DNA of 64,000 bases from Oryzomonas sp. (GCA_031292255.1 JARLHN010000009.1:1-64000); one strand, 5' to 3'. Counted from the first letter of the stretch, positions 44,431-53,421 are shown. Translations and numbers: made by a program. Notes: generated by a model not told the origin, from the sequence alone.

Positions 44431-45866
44431 ACGTCCTGTTGCTCCGTCCCCAACCCGGTAATGATCGCTTCGGCCTGGGCCCCTTCTTCCGGGTCGAGCC
44501 GCTGGGACTCGAATATATCGGCGCTGCCCTGCGGAACAACGGACACAGGGTAACCATCGCCGACCTGCGCTTCCGGCCAGAGGCTGCTACCTGGGTGCGC
44601 CGCACGCGTCCCCGCATGGTGGGCATCAGTTGCCTCCACTCCCTGGAATTCGAGCGGGTGCTTGAAACGGCCCGCGAGGTCCGCCTGGCCTCTCCGGAGG
44701 CCTTCATCGTGGTGGGTGGGCATGCCGCCGCGGCCTTTCCGGCGCCCCTGGAACATGACCCGATCGACGCCATCGTGGTGGATGACGGCGAAGAAGCGCT
44801 TCCGCTCCTGGCAGCCTGCCTGGAGCAGGGGGGGGCGCTTGGCCGGGTGCCCGCCCTGCGGCTCAAGACCGGAGATGGCTGGATCTCGACTCCACCCCTG
44901 GCGGAACGTACATCCCTTGACGTGGTCCCCCTGCCTGCCCGCGACCTGGTGCAGCGGCATCGTTCAGGGTATCACTGCCTGTTGTTCAAGCCGGTCTGGC
45001 TGATCGAGACCGCACGGGGATGTCCGCACCGCTGCTCGTTCTGCTCGGTATGGCAACTCTACGGCCGCACCTGCCGCGAACGCTCCATCGCGGCGGTAGT
45101 GGAGGATTTCGCCACCTGCGGCGATGCCGTCTTTGTCGCCGACGACCTGTTCTGGCATAATCCCGACCGCAGCCTTGAGCTGGCCGCCGCTCTCAAGCGG
45201 CGCGGCGTGTACAAGCGCTGGATACTGGTACAGACCCGCACCGACCTGATCCGTCGCAGCGGCGAGTTGATGGCCGCCTGGCGCCCCCTGGCCAAGGACT
45301 TCGACATCTTTCTGGGGCTGGAGTCTGCCAGCGACAACGGCTTGGCCGGTTTGTCCAAGGATGCCGACATCGGCGACAGCATCGAGGCGGTGCGGATCGC
45401 CCGGGAACTGCGCTACGGCATCAACGGCAACTTCCTGGTCGATCCCGACTGGGAGGAGGCGCAGTTTCTCGAATTATGGGATTTTGTCGAACGTCACGGC
45501 TTGCAGCGGGCCGGCTTCACCATCCTGACTCCCCTGCCGGGGACCGACTATTACCAGAGCGAACTTGCACGCACCGCCGGGCAGCCGTGGGCCAATTTCG
45601 ACATGCACCATCTGTTGTGGGAACCACGTCTGGGTGCGGAGCGCTTTTTCGAGCTGTACGCCGAGACCTGGCGCCGTTCGATCCTCAACACCGCCGGCAA
45701 TAAGGGCCTTATGGACTGGGTCCGCCAGGTGCGTCTCGCCCAGATCCCCTATATCATCCGGGTTCTGCGGCGCACCCAGCGAATGATGAAGCCGGCGGAA
45801 TACCTGCGGGAACACCGTGAAGGCCGATGCCGTGCCCTGCATATCCCCTGTGAAGGTGAAAAATGA
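44427..45866 (+). CDS. B12-binding-type radical SAM protein 3
   Basis: This 479-residue protein starts MNVLLLRPQPGNDRFGLGPF and has B12-binding-type elements (VVGGHAAAAFPAPLEHDPID). The radical SAM motif is C199-x3-C203-x2-C206 in TARGCPHRCSFCSVW. The phrase TARGCPHxCxFC plus FxLYGR-like sequence resembles hopanoid C-3 methylase-like proteins, but this cannot be settled by reading. It differs from proteins 1 and 2, so it probably does another chemical step. It overlaps the transacylase gene by four bases. Confidence 0.85.
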   Translation: MNVLLLRPQPGNDRFGLGPFFRVEPLGLEYIGAALRNNGHRVTIADLRFRPEAATWVRRTRPRMVGISCLHSLEFERVLETAREVRLASPEAFIVVGGHAAAAFPAPLEHDPIDAIVVDDGEEALPLLAACLEQGGALGRVPALRLKTGDGWISTPPLAERTSLDVVPLPARDLVQRHRSGYHCLLFKPVWLIETARGCPHRCSFCSVWQLYGRTCRERSIAAVVEDFATCGDAVFVADDLFWHNPDRSLELAAALKRRGVYKRWILVQTRTDLIRRSGELMAAWRPLAKDFDIFLGLESASDNGLAGLSKDADIGDSIEAVRIARELRYGINGNFLVDPDWEEAQFLELWDFVERHGLQRAGFTILTPLPGTDYYQSELARTAGQPWANFDMHHLLWEPRLGAERFFELYAETWRRSILNTAGNKGLMDWVRQVRLAQIPYIIRVLRRTQRMMKPAEYLREHREGRCRALHIPCEGEK

Positions 45867-46699
45867 ACTGTTTCATGTTTCCCGGACAACCCCTGATCCA
45901 CGACGCAACGCTTCCCGGCGACGCGGATTTTGATGAGATCGTTGCGCTGACCCGCACCCATACCGGCATGGACCTGTCCGCATTCACCTGGGCAGGCGAG
46001 GCGCACTCGGAGCAGGTGGCGCTGCAGGTCTACGGGGTGGCCGTGAGTCTCTACCGCCATCGTTGCCTGCGGGCGGAAGGAATGAAACCGGCTGTGGCGG
46101 CCGAGCACAGCATGGGGGTCTACGCCGCCCTGGCGGCCTGCGGCTCGATCAACGAAGCGGAGGCGCTGGAGATCGCCTTTCGGGTAGGCGTCTCCATGGA
46201 GCGCCGCTTCCATGGGCGGGACTATGCACTGGGATGCGTGGTCGGGCTCACAGCGGAGAAGCTGGCGGTATTGGCCGCCGAGGGCATGGTTTTCCTTGCC
46301 AACCACAACACCTCACACCATTTTCTGCTGGCCGGCGGACGCCACGAAATGGAGGCGACCATTGGCCAGGCGCTTGCATCAGGTGCCTTTTCCGCCAAGA
46401 TCTTCCCCTGCGACGCCCCGCTGCATACCCCGCTACTGGCCGAGGCGGAAGGGGAGCTGGCGGCCATCTTCCGCGACTATCGCTACCACGAGCCTGCCAT
46501 CCCGCTCATGAACCACATTGACCAGGAATTTCTCACCGCTGCCGAAATCCCCGCCTTCCTGATGCGGGAGTTGACTGAAACGGTCCACTGGGAACGGACC
46601 TATCGAGCCCTGCAGAGGTTCGGCGCCACCCGCTTCGTGGAGGTGGGGGCAGGGGATTCGCTCAAAAAATACAACCGCTGGATCGAGAGTAGACCATGA
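45863..46699 (+). CDS. Malonyl/acyl transacylase-like protein (FabD fold)
   Basis: This 278-residue protein has the FabD layout: MFPGQP at the N-terminus, the nucleophile elbow AEHSMGVYAALAA (usual GHSxG, here EHSMG), an RVGVSMERR segment carrying the carboxylate-binding arginine, and a PLHTPLLAEA segment with the catalytic histidine. It should load malonyl or another acyl unit on the cluster's acyl carrier. The Gly-to-Glu change beside the nucleophile is unusual. It sits between a radical SAM gene and a thioesterase gene, overlapping both by four bases. Confidence 0.85.
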   Translation: MNCFMFPGQPLIHDATLPGDADFDEIVALTRTHTGMDLSAFTWAGEAHSEQVALQVYGVAVSLYRHRCLRAEGMKPAVAAEHSMGVYAALAACGSINEAEALEIAFRVGVSMERRFHGRDYALGCVVGLTAEKLAVLAAEGMVFLANHNTSHHFLLAGGRHEMEATIGQALASGAFSAKIFPCDAPLHTPLLAEAEGELAAIFRDYRYHEPAIPLMNHIDQEFLTAAEIPAFLMRELTETVHWERTYRALQRFGATRFVEVGAGDSLKKYNRWIESRP

Positions 46700-47118
46700 A
46701 CTGCCACGAAACCGCCATAACCGTGCGTTTCAACGAGGTGGACGCCTATCAGGTGGCCTGGCACGGGCACTACGTTGCCTGGATGGAAATCGGCCGCAGC
46801 GAACTTGCCGGCAGATTCGGACTGGATGCTTTCCAGTTGGGGGCTCTCGGCTACCTGGGTCCGGTGGTTTCCCTGGAACTGAAATACCTGCGTCCGGCCC
46901 GCTACAACGACGTGCTGACCGTGCGCACCACCATGACGCCCAGCGAGACGGCCACCCTGGTCTTCAAAAGCGACATATTCGGCCCTGACGGTGCAAGGCT
47001 GGCCACGGGCCTGACCTGCCACGCCCTGACCGATCTGGAGGGCGTTCTACAGTTCCGGATGCCGCCGGCGGTCGCCGAACGTGTGGAGCGCATGAAGGCC
47101 TGGCTGGAGGCGGCATGA
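46696..47118 (+). CDS. 4HBT/YbgC-type hotdog thioesterase
   Basis: This 140-residue hotdog-fold protein has RFNEVDAYQVAWHGHYVAWME near the N-terminus, the YbgC/4HBT signature with its catalytic Asp. Members cleave acyl-CoA or acyl-ACP. It may release or proofread the product of the local acyl carrier. Similar thioesterases occur in aryl-polyene loci. It overlaps the genes on both sides by four bases. Confidence 0.88.
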   Translation: MNCHETAITVRFNEVDAYQVAWHGHYVAWMEIGRSELAGRFGLDAFQLGALGYLGPVVSLELKYLRPARYNDVLTVRTTMTPSETATLVFKSDIFGPDGARLATGLTCHALTDLEGVLQFRMPPAVAERVERMKAWLEAA

Positions 47119-48494
47119 AGATCCTGCTGGTTTCTGCCAACCGCGAACATTCGCCCTATCCGGTGTTCCCCATCGGTCTCTCCTACCTGGCCGGGTCACT
47201 GGACGCTGCCGGGCATGAACTTTCCGTGCTCGATCTCTGTTTCGAACAGGAGCCGGAAACCGCTCTGGCGGAACGGCTCGCGTCATTCTCGCCGGCCCTG
47301 GCGGTCGTTTCCCTGCGCAACATCGACAACGTCACCTGGCCCGGCTGCCGCTCCTATCTGGCCGGGGTGAGGGACGTGGTCTCCATCTGTCGCGGCTCGG
47401 CCCGCGTCGTGGTGGGCGGTTCCGGTTTTTCCCTGATGCCGCGTGAGATCATGGCCTATCTGGATGCGGATTTCGGTGTGGTCGGCGAGGGAGAAGAGGT
47501 GCTGCCCCTGCTGGTGGAATCGATCGGGCAGGGGACATGTCCATCCGGCCTTCCGGGGGTGCTTGTGCGGGGCGTTGATGGATACCTGCCTCCACAGCTG
47601 GTGGAGCGGATCGCCTCACCCGGGCGGAGCCTGTTCGACGTGACGCGCTACCAGCGCCAGGGTGGCATGGCCAACGTCCAAACCAAACGCGGTTGCCCCT
47701 TTGCCTGCGTCTACTGCACCTACCCCCTGCTGGAAGGGCGCCGGATGCGGTTGCGGCCGATCAGTGCAATCATTGACGAAATCCGCGCCCTGGTGGAGGG
47801 ATTCGGGGTCAGCTACGTCTACTTTGTGGACGACATCTTCAACTATCCGTCCGACTTTGCCGAACAACTCTGCCGGGCCATGGCCGCCGAACAACTGGCG
47901 ATCAACTGGTCGGCCTTCATCAATCCCGCCTTCATGCCGCCCGGTCTCCTGGATGTCATGATGGCCGCGGGTTGCGACGCCGTGGAGTACGGCACCGAAT
48001 CCGGCTCGCCGCTCATGCTCAGGAACCTGGGCAAGGCATTCACGGTCGCCGATGTCCGCGATGCCTCGCGCCTGTGCCGCGAACGGCAGGTGGATTTCGC
48101 CCATTACATCCTCTTCGGCGGGCCGGGCGAGACGCGGGAAACCATCCTGGAAAGCTTTAGCCTGATGGACGAGCTGGAGCCGACCGCCGTCATCGCCATG
48201 ACCGGCATCCGCATCTTCCCCGGCACCCCGCTGCACAGAACCGCCCTGGATGAAGGGGTCATCGACAGCTCCACCGACCTGTTGGAGCCGACCTTCTACA
48301 TCTCGCCCGCTGTCAGGAATGAGATGGCCGGACTGGTTACCTCCGAGGCGATCAAGCGTAAGAACTGGGTCGTGCCCGGCCTGGAAGTGAACATCAGCGA
48401 CGCCATGCTGGAGGCCCTGCGCATGTTCCCGGTCAAGGGGCCGCTCTGGAAGTTGATGAAGCACCTGGTAAGAAGCCGCGTCAAGCCGATGTGA
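47115..48494 (+). CDS. B12-binding-type radical SAM protein 4
   Basis: This 459-residue protein begins MKILLVSANREHSPYPVFPIGLSYLAGSLD, an N-terminus with the B12-binding-like Rossmann core (VVGGSGFSLMPREIM, GVVGEGEEVLPLL). The cluster motif is C194-x3-C198-x2-C201 in KRGCPFACVYCTYPLLEGR. The C-terminal part has GPGETRETILESF. It is distinct from the other three and lies after the thioesterase. Substrate unknown. Confidence 0.84.
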   Translation: MKILLVSANREHSPYPVFPIGLSYLAGSLDAAGHELSVLDLCFEQEPETALAERLASFSPALAVVSLRNIDNVTWPGCRSYLAGVRDVVSICRGSARVVVGGSGFSLMPREIMAYLDADFGVVGEGEEVLPLLVESIGQGTCPSGLPGVLVRGVDGYLPPQLVERIASPGRSLFDVTRYQRQGGMANVQTKRGCPFACVYCTYPLLEGRRMRLRPISAIIDEIRALVEGFGVSYVYFVDDIFNYPSDFAEQLCRAMAAEQLAINWSAFINPAFMPPGLLDVMMAAGCDAVEYGTESGSPLMLRNLGKAFTVADVRDASRLCRERQVDFAHYILFGGPGETRETILESFSLMDELEPTAVIAMTGIRIFPGTPLHRTALDEGVIDSSTDLLEPTFYISPAVRNEMAGLVTSEAIKRKNWVVPGLEVNISDAMLEALRMFPVKGPLWKLMKHLVRSRVKPM

Positions 48495-48509
48495 CACCCT
48501 CGTGCCCCC

Positions 48510-49688
48510 ATGACGCCAACCTCCGACCCATTCTTTCCCCACATTGATCTGCGCCTGGCGGCGCTTCTGATCGGCATCACTCTCTCCACGGTCGATTCCA
48601 GCGCCCTCAACCTGGCGTTACCGTCCTTGGCGGCTAATTTTCATACCCACGCCGGCGATGTCCAGTGGGCCTCCACCCTCTACCTGGCCGGTTCGGCGCT
48701 TGCCTTTCTGCCTCTGTCCGGCCTGGCCGGAAGGATCGGCACGGTGCGGGTCTACCGCACCTCGCTGATCGTCTTCAGCCTGATCTCGTTCCCTTTGGCG
48801 CTTTCCCCTAATCTGGCGGTGCTGTTCAGCCTGCGTTTTCTGCAAGGGATTGCCGGGGCCGGCATCGTGGGTCTGGTGCCGGGCATGACCGCCGCCACCT
48901 TTCCCGATAAGCGCGGCTGGGCTTTGGGGATGGTTGCCGGCTCGGTCGCCGCCGGCACCATGATGGGGCCGCCCCTGGGGGGCTTCATGGTGGACTGGTT
49001 CGGTTGGCGCAGCATCTTTTTCATCAATCTGCCCTTTGGTCTGGCGGCCTTCCTGCTTTCCGGCCGCCTGACCGAACTGTGCGGGGTGGGGCTCCGGGAA
49101 GGGCTGCGTCGCGCCATCCGCGCTCCCCGCTTCATACTGGCGCTCCTGGCCACGGTCTGTTTCTTTGCCCAGTCCTTCGGCAGCAATCTTTTATGGCCCT
49201 TTTACCTGGAAGCGGGCGGCATGACCCCCAGCCGGGTCGGGCTCGCCATGCTGCTCCCGCCGGTGTTGCTGATGATCCTCGGTCCGCTGGCGGGACGCCT
49301 CTCGGACCGGGCGGGCTATGAGCGGATCAGTTGGCTCGGCAGCGCCGTACTGGCCCTGTCTTCCTGGTCTCAGGGCATCACCGGCCGGGTCGTGCCGGGC
49401 CTGGCCGGCATAGGCATCGGCCGGGCGCTGTTTCAGGCGGCCAACAACGTAGCCGTGCTCTCCCAGGCCCCGCCCGAGACCGAGGCGGTCGCCTCGGGGC
49501 TCCTTTCCGTCGCCCGGGTGGCCGGGCAGGGGGCTGGCAGCCTTTTGGCCGGGAGCATGTGGGGCGCCTTGGAGCATCAGGGGGCGCGCCATGCCTTTCT
49601 GGTGTCCAACCTGGTCTTGGGCGGCATTGCGGTGCTGGCGGGCCTGTTGATCCTGTCGTGCAAGCGGGTAAGGGGAGTCGAAGAGTAA
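48510..49688 (+). CDS. MFS transporter, EmrB/QacA-like
   Basis: This 392-residue major facilitator protein has about twelve hydrophobic helices. It has the STVDSSALNLALPSLAANF opening and the drug-proton antiporter motif GLAGRIGTVRVYRTSL (helices 2-3 loop). The central GPPLGGFMVDWFGWRSIFFINLPFG is the motif C-like segment. It lies 15 bases after the last radical SAM gene, so it may export a product of the cluster. Substrate unknown. Confidence 0.88.
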   Translation: MTPTSDPFFPHIDLRLAALLIGITLSTVDSSALNLALPSLAANFHTHAGDVQWASTLYLAGSALAFLPLSGLAGRIGTVRVYRTSLIVFSLISFPLALSPNLAVLFSLRFLQGIAGAGIVGLVPGMTAATFPDKRGWALGMVAGSVAAGTMMGPPLGGFMVDWFGWRSIFFINLPFGLAAFLLSGRLTELCGVGLREGLRRAIRAPRFILALLATVCFFAQSFGSNLLWPFYLEAGGMTPSRVGLAMLLPPVLLMILGPLAGRLSDRAGYERISWLGSAVLALSSWSQGITGRVVPGLAGIGIGRALFQAANNVAVLSQAPPETEAVASGLLSVARVAGQGAGSLLAGSMWGALEHQGARHAFLVSNLVLGGIAVLAGLLILSCKRVRGVEE

Positions 49689-49689
49689 T

Positions 49690-49731
49690 ACCGGCTTAAA
49701 ATCAAGGCGCTATCCTTTGTTGGCTCGTCTT
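49690..49731. repeat. Partial copy of the 27.4 kb repeat
   Basis: AAATCAAGGCGCTATCC and TTGGCTCGTCTTCG match, in inverted orientation, the right part of the repeat at 27432-27550. Only the end portion is present. Confidence 0.55.
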
Positions 49732-49787
49732 CGATTATTAGGGAGGACGTAATGAAAGGGCTTATAAACAAAGGCAGGTTTGTGTCG

Positions 49788-49873
49788 ATCCCCCCCTTTG
49801 ACAAAGGGGGGTTAGGGGGGATTTGCTTCAGAAGTGCAAATCCCCTTCGGTCCCCCTTTTTAAAGGGGGAAGA
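49788..49873. repeat. G/C-rich intergenic palindromes
   Basis: CCCCCCTTTGACAAAGGGGGG at 49789-49809 is a near-perfect hairpin. It is followed by GATTTGCTTCAGAAGTGCAAATC, and CCCCCTTTTTAAAGGGGG forms a second hairpin at 49853-49870. A closely similar pair of hairpins with AAATCCCC words is found at 55922-56014. Confidence 0.7.
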
Positions 49874-49978
49874 CAAACAGTACCTTTGTTTTGTTGTAGT
49901 TCCGTAATGAAATTATTGTGTTGTTGGGGATAAATAAATGCATTATATGCTTTAAATATTCCTCAAGAGGAAAGTCAA

Positions 49979-50515
49979 ATGAATTCGTCAGTGATTGTTA
50001 AAATCATCTCCATTGTGTTTGTCGTCTCGGTACTGTTTGCCGGGAACGGCAACGCGACAAGCGATCCCCTCCCGGTTACACCGGTTCAAAACGTCGATCT
50101 GGCACGCTATATGGGGCTCTGGTATGAAATTGCGCGTTTGGAGCATTTTTTTCAGGAAGGATGCCGTGGAAGTACCGCCTCATATACGTTGTCGCCGACC
50201 GGGGAGATTGAAATAATCAACCGTTGCGTAAAAGAAAAGGATAATAGCCTGCGATCTGCGAAGGGTCGTGCCTGGTCGGTTGATCCCAAAGGTAACGCCC
50301 GCTTGAAGGTAAGCTTTTTCTGGCCGTTCAGAACAGACTACTGGATCATTGATCTGGGTAGGGACTACGAGTATGCCGTAGTAGGATCTCCAAATCGGAA
50401 ATATCTCTGGATCTTGGCACGCAAACCAGAGATGGAGAAGGATGTTTACAAGCATATTCTTGAGTTGGTTGCGAAACAGGGATTTGATGTGGGGAAGTTG
50501 GTTCGTAAACCGTGA
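49979..50515 (+). CDS. Lipocalin family protein (Blc-like)
   Basis: This 178-residue lipocalin has a signal peptide (about 26 residues, ending near ATS). It carries the GLWYEIARLEHFFQEGC motif (G-x-W signature) and C-terminal lipocalin strands (YWIIDLGRDYEYAVVGSPN). There is no lipobox cysteine at the signal end, unlike E. coli Blc, so it may be a soluble periplasmic form. Blc binds lysophospholipids. GAGGAAAG precedes the ATG. Its position next to a lipid-like cluster is suggestive only. Confidence 0.86.
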   Translation: MNSSVIVKIISIVFVVSVLFAGNGNATSDPLPVTPVQNVDLARYMGLWYEIARLEHFFQEGCRGSTASYTLSPTGEIEIINRCVKEKDNSLRSAKGRAWSVDPKGNARLKVSFFWPFRTDYWIIDLGRDYEYAVVGSPNRKYLWILARKPEMEKDVYKHILELVAKQGFDVGKLVRKP

Positions 50516-50622
50516 TGGAATGGCATCTGGGGGTCTGACATCGACGCTACCCGATCTGTTTTAACAATCCCCACAAAACATTCACAACAGCGCAGAAAAC
50601 TAATTGCTGAGACTTTTGCAAA

Positions 50623-50639
50623 GGTATAATATCTATACC
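50623..50639. promoter_or_regulatory. Palindromic operator over the brnT promoter -10
   Basis: GGTATA-ATATC-TATACC is a perfect 6-bp inverted repeat that includes TATAAT at 50625-50630 and ends one base before the brnT start. BrnA-type antitoxins autorepress their operon, and this symmetric site fits such an operator. Confidence 0.55.
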
Positions 50640-50900
50640 ATGGGCTTCGAGTACGATTCCGAAAAAAGTGACGCCAACCAGGAAAAGCACGGCATCGATT
50701 TCAGTGCCGCGCAGGCATTGTGGAACGATCCCGACCGTATCGAGATCCCGGCTCTGACGGCCGATGAGCCAAGGTTTCTGGTGATAGGCAAGATCGACGG
50801 CAAACACTGGTCAGGGATTATAACGTATCGGGGCGAGAACATCAGGATCATCTCGGTACGCCGCTCAAGAAGAGAGGAGGTCGATATATATGAAGGCTGA
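50640..50900 (+). CDS. brnT: BrnT-family toxin
   Basis: The start at ATG 50640 gives MGFEYDSEKSDANQEKHGID, the expected BrnT N-terminus. An in-frame start at 50604 would add 12 residues across the palindrome. The 86-residue protein has the BrnT core WNDPDRIEIPA, GIITYRGENIRIISVRRSRREE. Residues that cut RNA in BrnT (Lys/His/Glu/Arg) appear to be present. It is paired with the adjacent brnA. Confidence 0.88.
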   Translation: MGFEYDSEKSDANQEKHGIDFSAAQALWNDPDRIEIPALTADEPRFLVIGKIDGKHWSGIITYRGENIRIISVRRSRREEVDIYEG

Positions 50901-51114
50901 AGAGTTTGATAAAAAATTCGACGACAACGAGGATATTTCCGCTTATCTGGACGTTTCCAAGGCCCATCGGCCCGACCAGGAGCAGAAGAGGGTGAATGTG
51001 GATTTCCCGCTGTGGATGATCCACCAACTGGACAAGGAGGCGAAGCGCCTGGGGGTACCCCGGCAGTCCATCATCAAGGTCTGGGTGGCCGAACGACTCA
51101 GGAAGGCTGCCTGA
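50890..51114 (+). CDS. brnA: BrnA-family antitoxin
   Basis: The 74-residue protein starts 11 bases inside the brnT end. Its C-terminus DFPLWMIHQLDKEAKRLGVPRQSIIKVWVAERL is a ribbon-helix-helix DNA-binding segment of the BrnA/CopG type, and the N-terminus is acidic for toxin binding. It should neutralise BrnT and repress the operon through the palindrome at 50623. Confidence 0.87.
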   Translation: MKAEEFDKKFDDNEDISAYLDVSKAHRPDQEQKRVNVDFPLWMIHQLDKEAKRLGVPRQSIIKVWVAERLRKAA

Positions 51115-51121
51115 TTCCACC

Positions 51122-51184
51122 GGGAATTCCGGGGACGGCATATCTCATTAAACAGAGTTCAATATACTATCCCCGGAATTTCCC
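51122..51184. repeat. REP-like inverted repeat (copy 1)
   Basis: GGGAATTCCGGGGA at 51122-51135 and TCCCCGGAATTTCCC at 51170-51184 are inverted, and the interior contains ATATACT. A related unit, also ending in ATATACTGCCCC, is at 53422-53464. Both flank the AT-richer block between them. Confidence 0.6.
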
Positions 51185-51393
51185 AGTATTTATTTGCTCA
51201 TCTATTCTGATTTGACAAACTTACCTATCTCCCCGCATTTCCAACATTTCTGCGGTTTACTGGTCCGTTTTTAGAAAAACCGCTTTCGCATTTCCAGATA
51301 GCCATAATAGCTTCCTTTTTCAGGGGTTGGGTTCATACATGTAATTTGCTTTCTGCAATCTGCAGAAAATTTAGGCTTTACCCACAGATATGA

Positions 51394-51765
51394 CTACCAT
51401 GTCTGAGTCACAACGTCCGGAGTGACTGCCAGTGTGGCCCGCAACCAATCGAATTTGGACTTCAGAAGGTCAAAATCAGAGCCGGATGTGATAAAGGCAG
51501 CTGTTCCTTTAATCAGGAAGCCGGCGCCGGGCCCGTGCAGCCCCTGGACCTTACTGCTGGCCAATGTTATCAGCACTTGCGGATTGTAGGTAATGTTAGC
51601 CTCGGTGCGGTGCATATATCCTGCTGGAATCAATAAACGACCATCGCTTGAAATGCGTACATAGCTGTTCCAGGTATTGACCATATGCGGCCCGTCCTGC
51701 CCCAAAGTGGCTATGGCTACAACGCCATCCTGTTTCAAAATTTCCAATAGTTTTTCCGGCAACAT
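51394..51765 (-). CDS. Pyridoxamine 5'-phosphate oxidase-like flavoprotein
   Basis: The start at ATG 51765 follows GGAGG by five bases. An ATG 12 bases upstream is less likely. The 123-residue split-barrel protein starts MLPEKLLEILKQDGVVAIAT and matches the PNPOx-like family, which binds FMN or F420. Its substrate is unknown. It is divergent from the MocR-type regulator gene, a common partnership in which the regulator controls the neighbouring enzyme. Confidence 0.8.
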   Translation of the reverse strand: MLPEKLLEILKQDGVVAIATLGQDGPHMVNTWNSYVRISSDGRLLIPAGYMHRTEANITYNPQVLITLASSKVQGLHGPGAGFLIKGTAAFITSGSDFDLLKSKFDWLRATLAVTPDVVTQTW

Positions 51766-51826
51766 ATCAACCTCCATTTTTGTTGTTTTTCAGGGTATGC
51801 CCTGAATTAGTGCACCCATCATCTTG

Positions 51827-51849
51827 CCTGTATCTGGTATAATGACAGG
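51827..51849. promoter_or_regulatory. Inverted repeat with a TATAAT box between the MocR-type and PNPOx-like genes
   Basis: CCTGT (51827) and ACAGG (51845-51849) enclose TATCTGGTATAATG, including TATAAT at 51837-51842. It lies in the 160-base divergent gap and may be the regulator's operator. Confidence 0.4.
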
Positions 51850-51926
51850 GGCCAGTTTCTTTCGACAAACTTGAGAAAAAGGTTCAAAATTCAAAACAGC
51901 GAAATACATCAGTCGATTGAGGCATT

Positions 51927-53327
51927 ATGTTCATCTTGAACAACAGCGAGTCAGTTCCGTTATACAAGCAACTCTATAATAAGATACGAGAAAGGATACT
52001 TTCGGGGCAATTATCCGCTGATACCAGATTACCATCGGTTAGGGTACTTGCCAATGAACTATCCATAAGCCGTAATACCGTTGAAGGCGCCTATCAGGAG
52101 CTTTGCTCGGAAGGATACATTTACAGCAGGTCAAAAAGCGGTTATTACGTTTCAGCCCACTGTCATGACTCAATACCTTTTTCTCCCAACCTTGCTTCGT
52201 ACCTGCAAAAGCATCCCCAAGAATCCCCATCAGGCTACAAATATGACTTCCATCCTGCCCGTCTCGACCCGGAAAGTTTCCCTGCGGTACTGTGGCGCAA
52301 ATGTTTCAACCGCATCATCCTCGAAAATCCGCATGCCTATTCAGTATATTCTGACCCCCAAGGCGAGCATGAACTGCGTTGCAATATTCAGAGCTACCTT
52401 GAAAGTTCACGTGGCGTTTTATGTCAACCTGAACAAATAGTTATCTGTGCAGGTCTTCAGCAAGGCCTTGACATCGTTGCCCACTTGTTAAAGAAAAACC
52501 ATTCATCCGTGGCGGTCGAGGATCCCGGTTACCATTTACCCAGGTCCGTATTTAGAAATCACGCCTATGGCATCGTCCCGATTCCGGTCCGGCATAATGG
52601 GATCGATATTGAAACTCTCAAGTCCAGCCAAAGTACCATTGTTTATGTCACCCCGTCTCACCAGCTCCCACTAGGGTATGTGATGCCGGTTGCTCATCGC
52701 CTCAGCTTGATTGAATGGGCCGAAGCTGGCGGTAAATATATCCTTGAAGACGATTACGACAGTGAGCTGCGCTACCATGGTAAGCCGTTCCCGTCATTAC
52801 AGGGACTCAGACCGGGGGGTAACATCATTTACCTGGGGACCTTTTCCAAGGTGCTCTCTCCGGCATTGCGAATAAGCTATCTGGTTTTGCCCAAGGCGCT
52901 GATAACTGATTATAAAAACATGTTTAAAGATTATTTCTCGACGATTTCTTTATTTGAACAATTAACGCTATCAAAATTCATGTCGCTGGGGCATTGGGAA
53001 CGGCATATTCGACGCATGCGCACAATTTACAAAAAGAAGCACGATACTTTGGTCAGTTGCATTGAAACCCACTTTGGCTCCCGTGCTGAGATTATCGGGC
53101 GAGGAGCAGGACTTCATGTTGTTGTGCAATTACAAAAGACAAAAATGAGTGAAGCTGAATTAATTGGTCAAGCCGATAAATACAGGGTTCGGCTGTTCCC
53201 GTTTTCGGTTACCCGCATTCTGGATGAGCCACGTCCATTGCAAATAATGCTCGGTTTTGGCGGTATGTCGCTTGCTGAGATAGAGCAAGGTGTTTCGATA
53301 CTCTCCCGAGTGTGCCCCCCCGATTAG
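51927..53327 (+). CDS. MocR/PdxR-type regulator (GntR plus aminotransferase domain)
   Basis: This 466-residue protein has an N-terminal GntR winged helix (residues 5-75: PLYKQLYNKIRERILSGQL, LPSVRVLANELSISRNTVEGAYQELCSEGYI). A fold-type I aminotransferase domain follows with EDDYDSELRYHG and the PLP-binding FSKVLSPALRISYLVLP. The lysine sits in FSK. These regulators bind PLP or PLP-amino-acid adducts. Base composition is AT-richer than in most neighbouring genes, suggesting horizontal transfer. It is divergent from the PNPOx-like gene. Confidence 0.9.
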   Translation: MFILNNSESVPLYKQLYNKIRERILSGQLSADTRLPSVRVLANELSISRNTVEGAYQELCSEGYIYSRSKSGYYVSAHCHDSIPFSPNLASYLQKHPQESPSGYKYDFHPARLDPESFPAVLWRKCFNRIILENPHAYSVYSDPQGEHELRCNIQSYLESSRGVLCQPEQIVICAGLQQGLDIVAHLLKKNHSSVAVEDPGYHLPRSVFRNHAYGIVPIPVRHNGIDIETLKSSQSTIVYVTPSHQLPLGYVMPVAHRLSLIEWAEAGGKYILEDDYDSELRYHGKPFPSLQGLRPGGNIIYLGTFSKVLSPALRISYLVLPKALITDYKNMFKDYFSTISLFEQLTLSKFMSLGHWERHIRRMRTIYKKKHDTLVSCIETHFGSRAEIIGRGAGLHVVVQLQKTKMSEAELIGQADKYRVRLFPFSVTRILDEPRPLQIMLGFGGMSLAEIEQGVSILSRVCPPD

Positions 53328-53421
53328 AGTGCCTTCCGTGTATTGCATGATATGAATGTATTGGCCTCATTGTAAGGTACAGTTATAATAAAAATTATGG
53401 GGACAGTTCAGGCATATGGGT

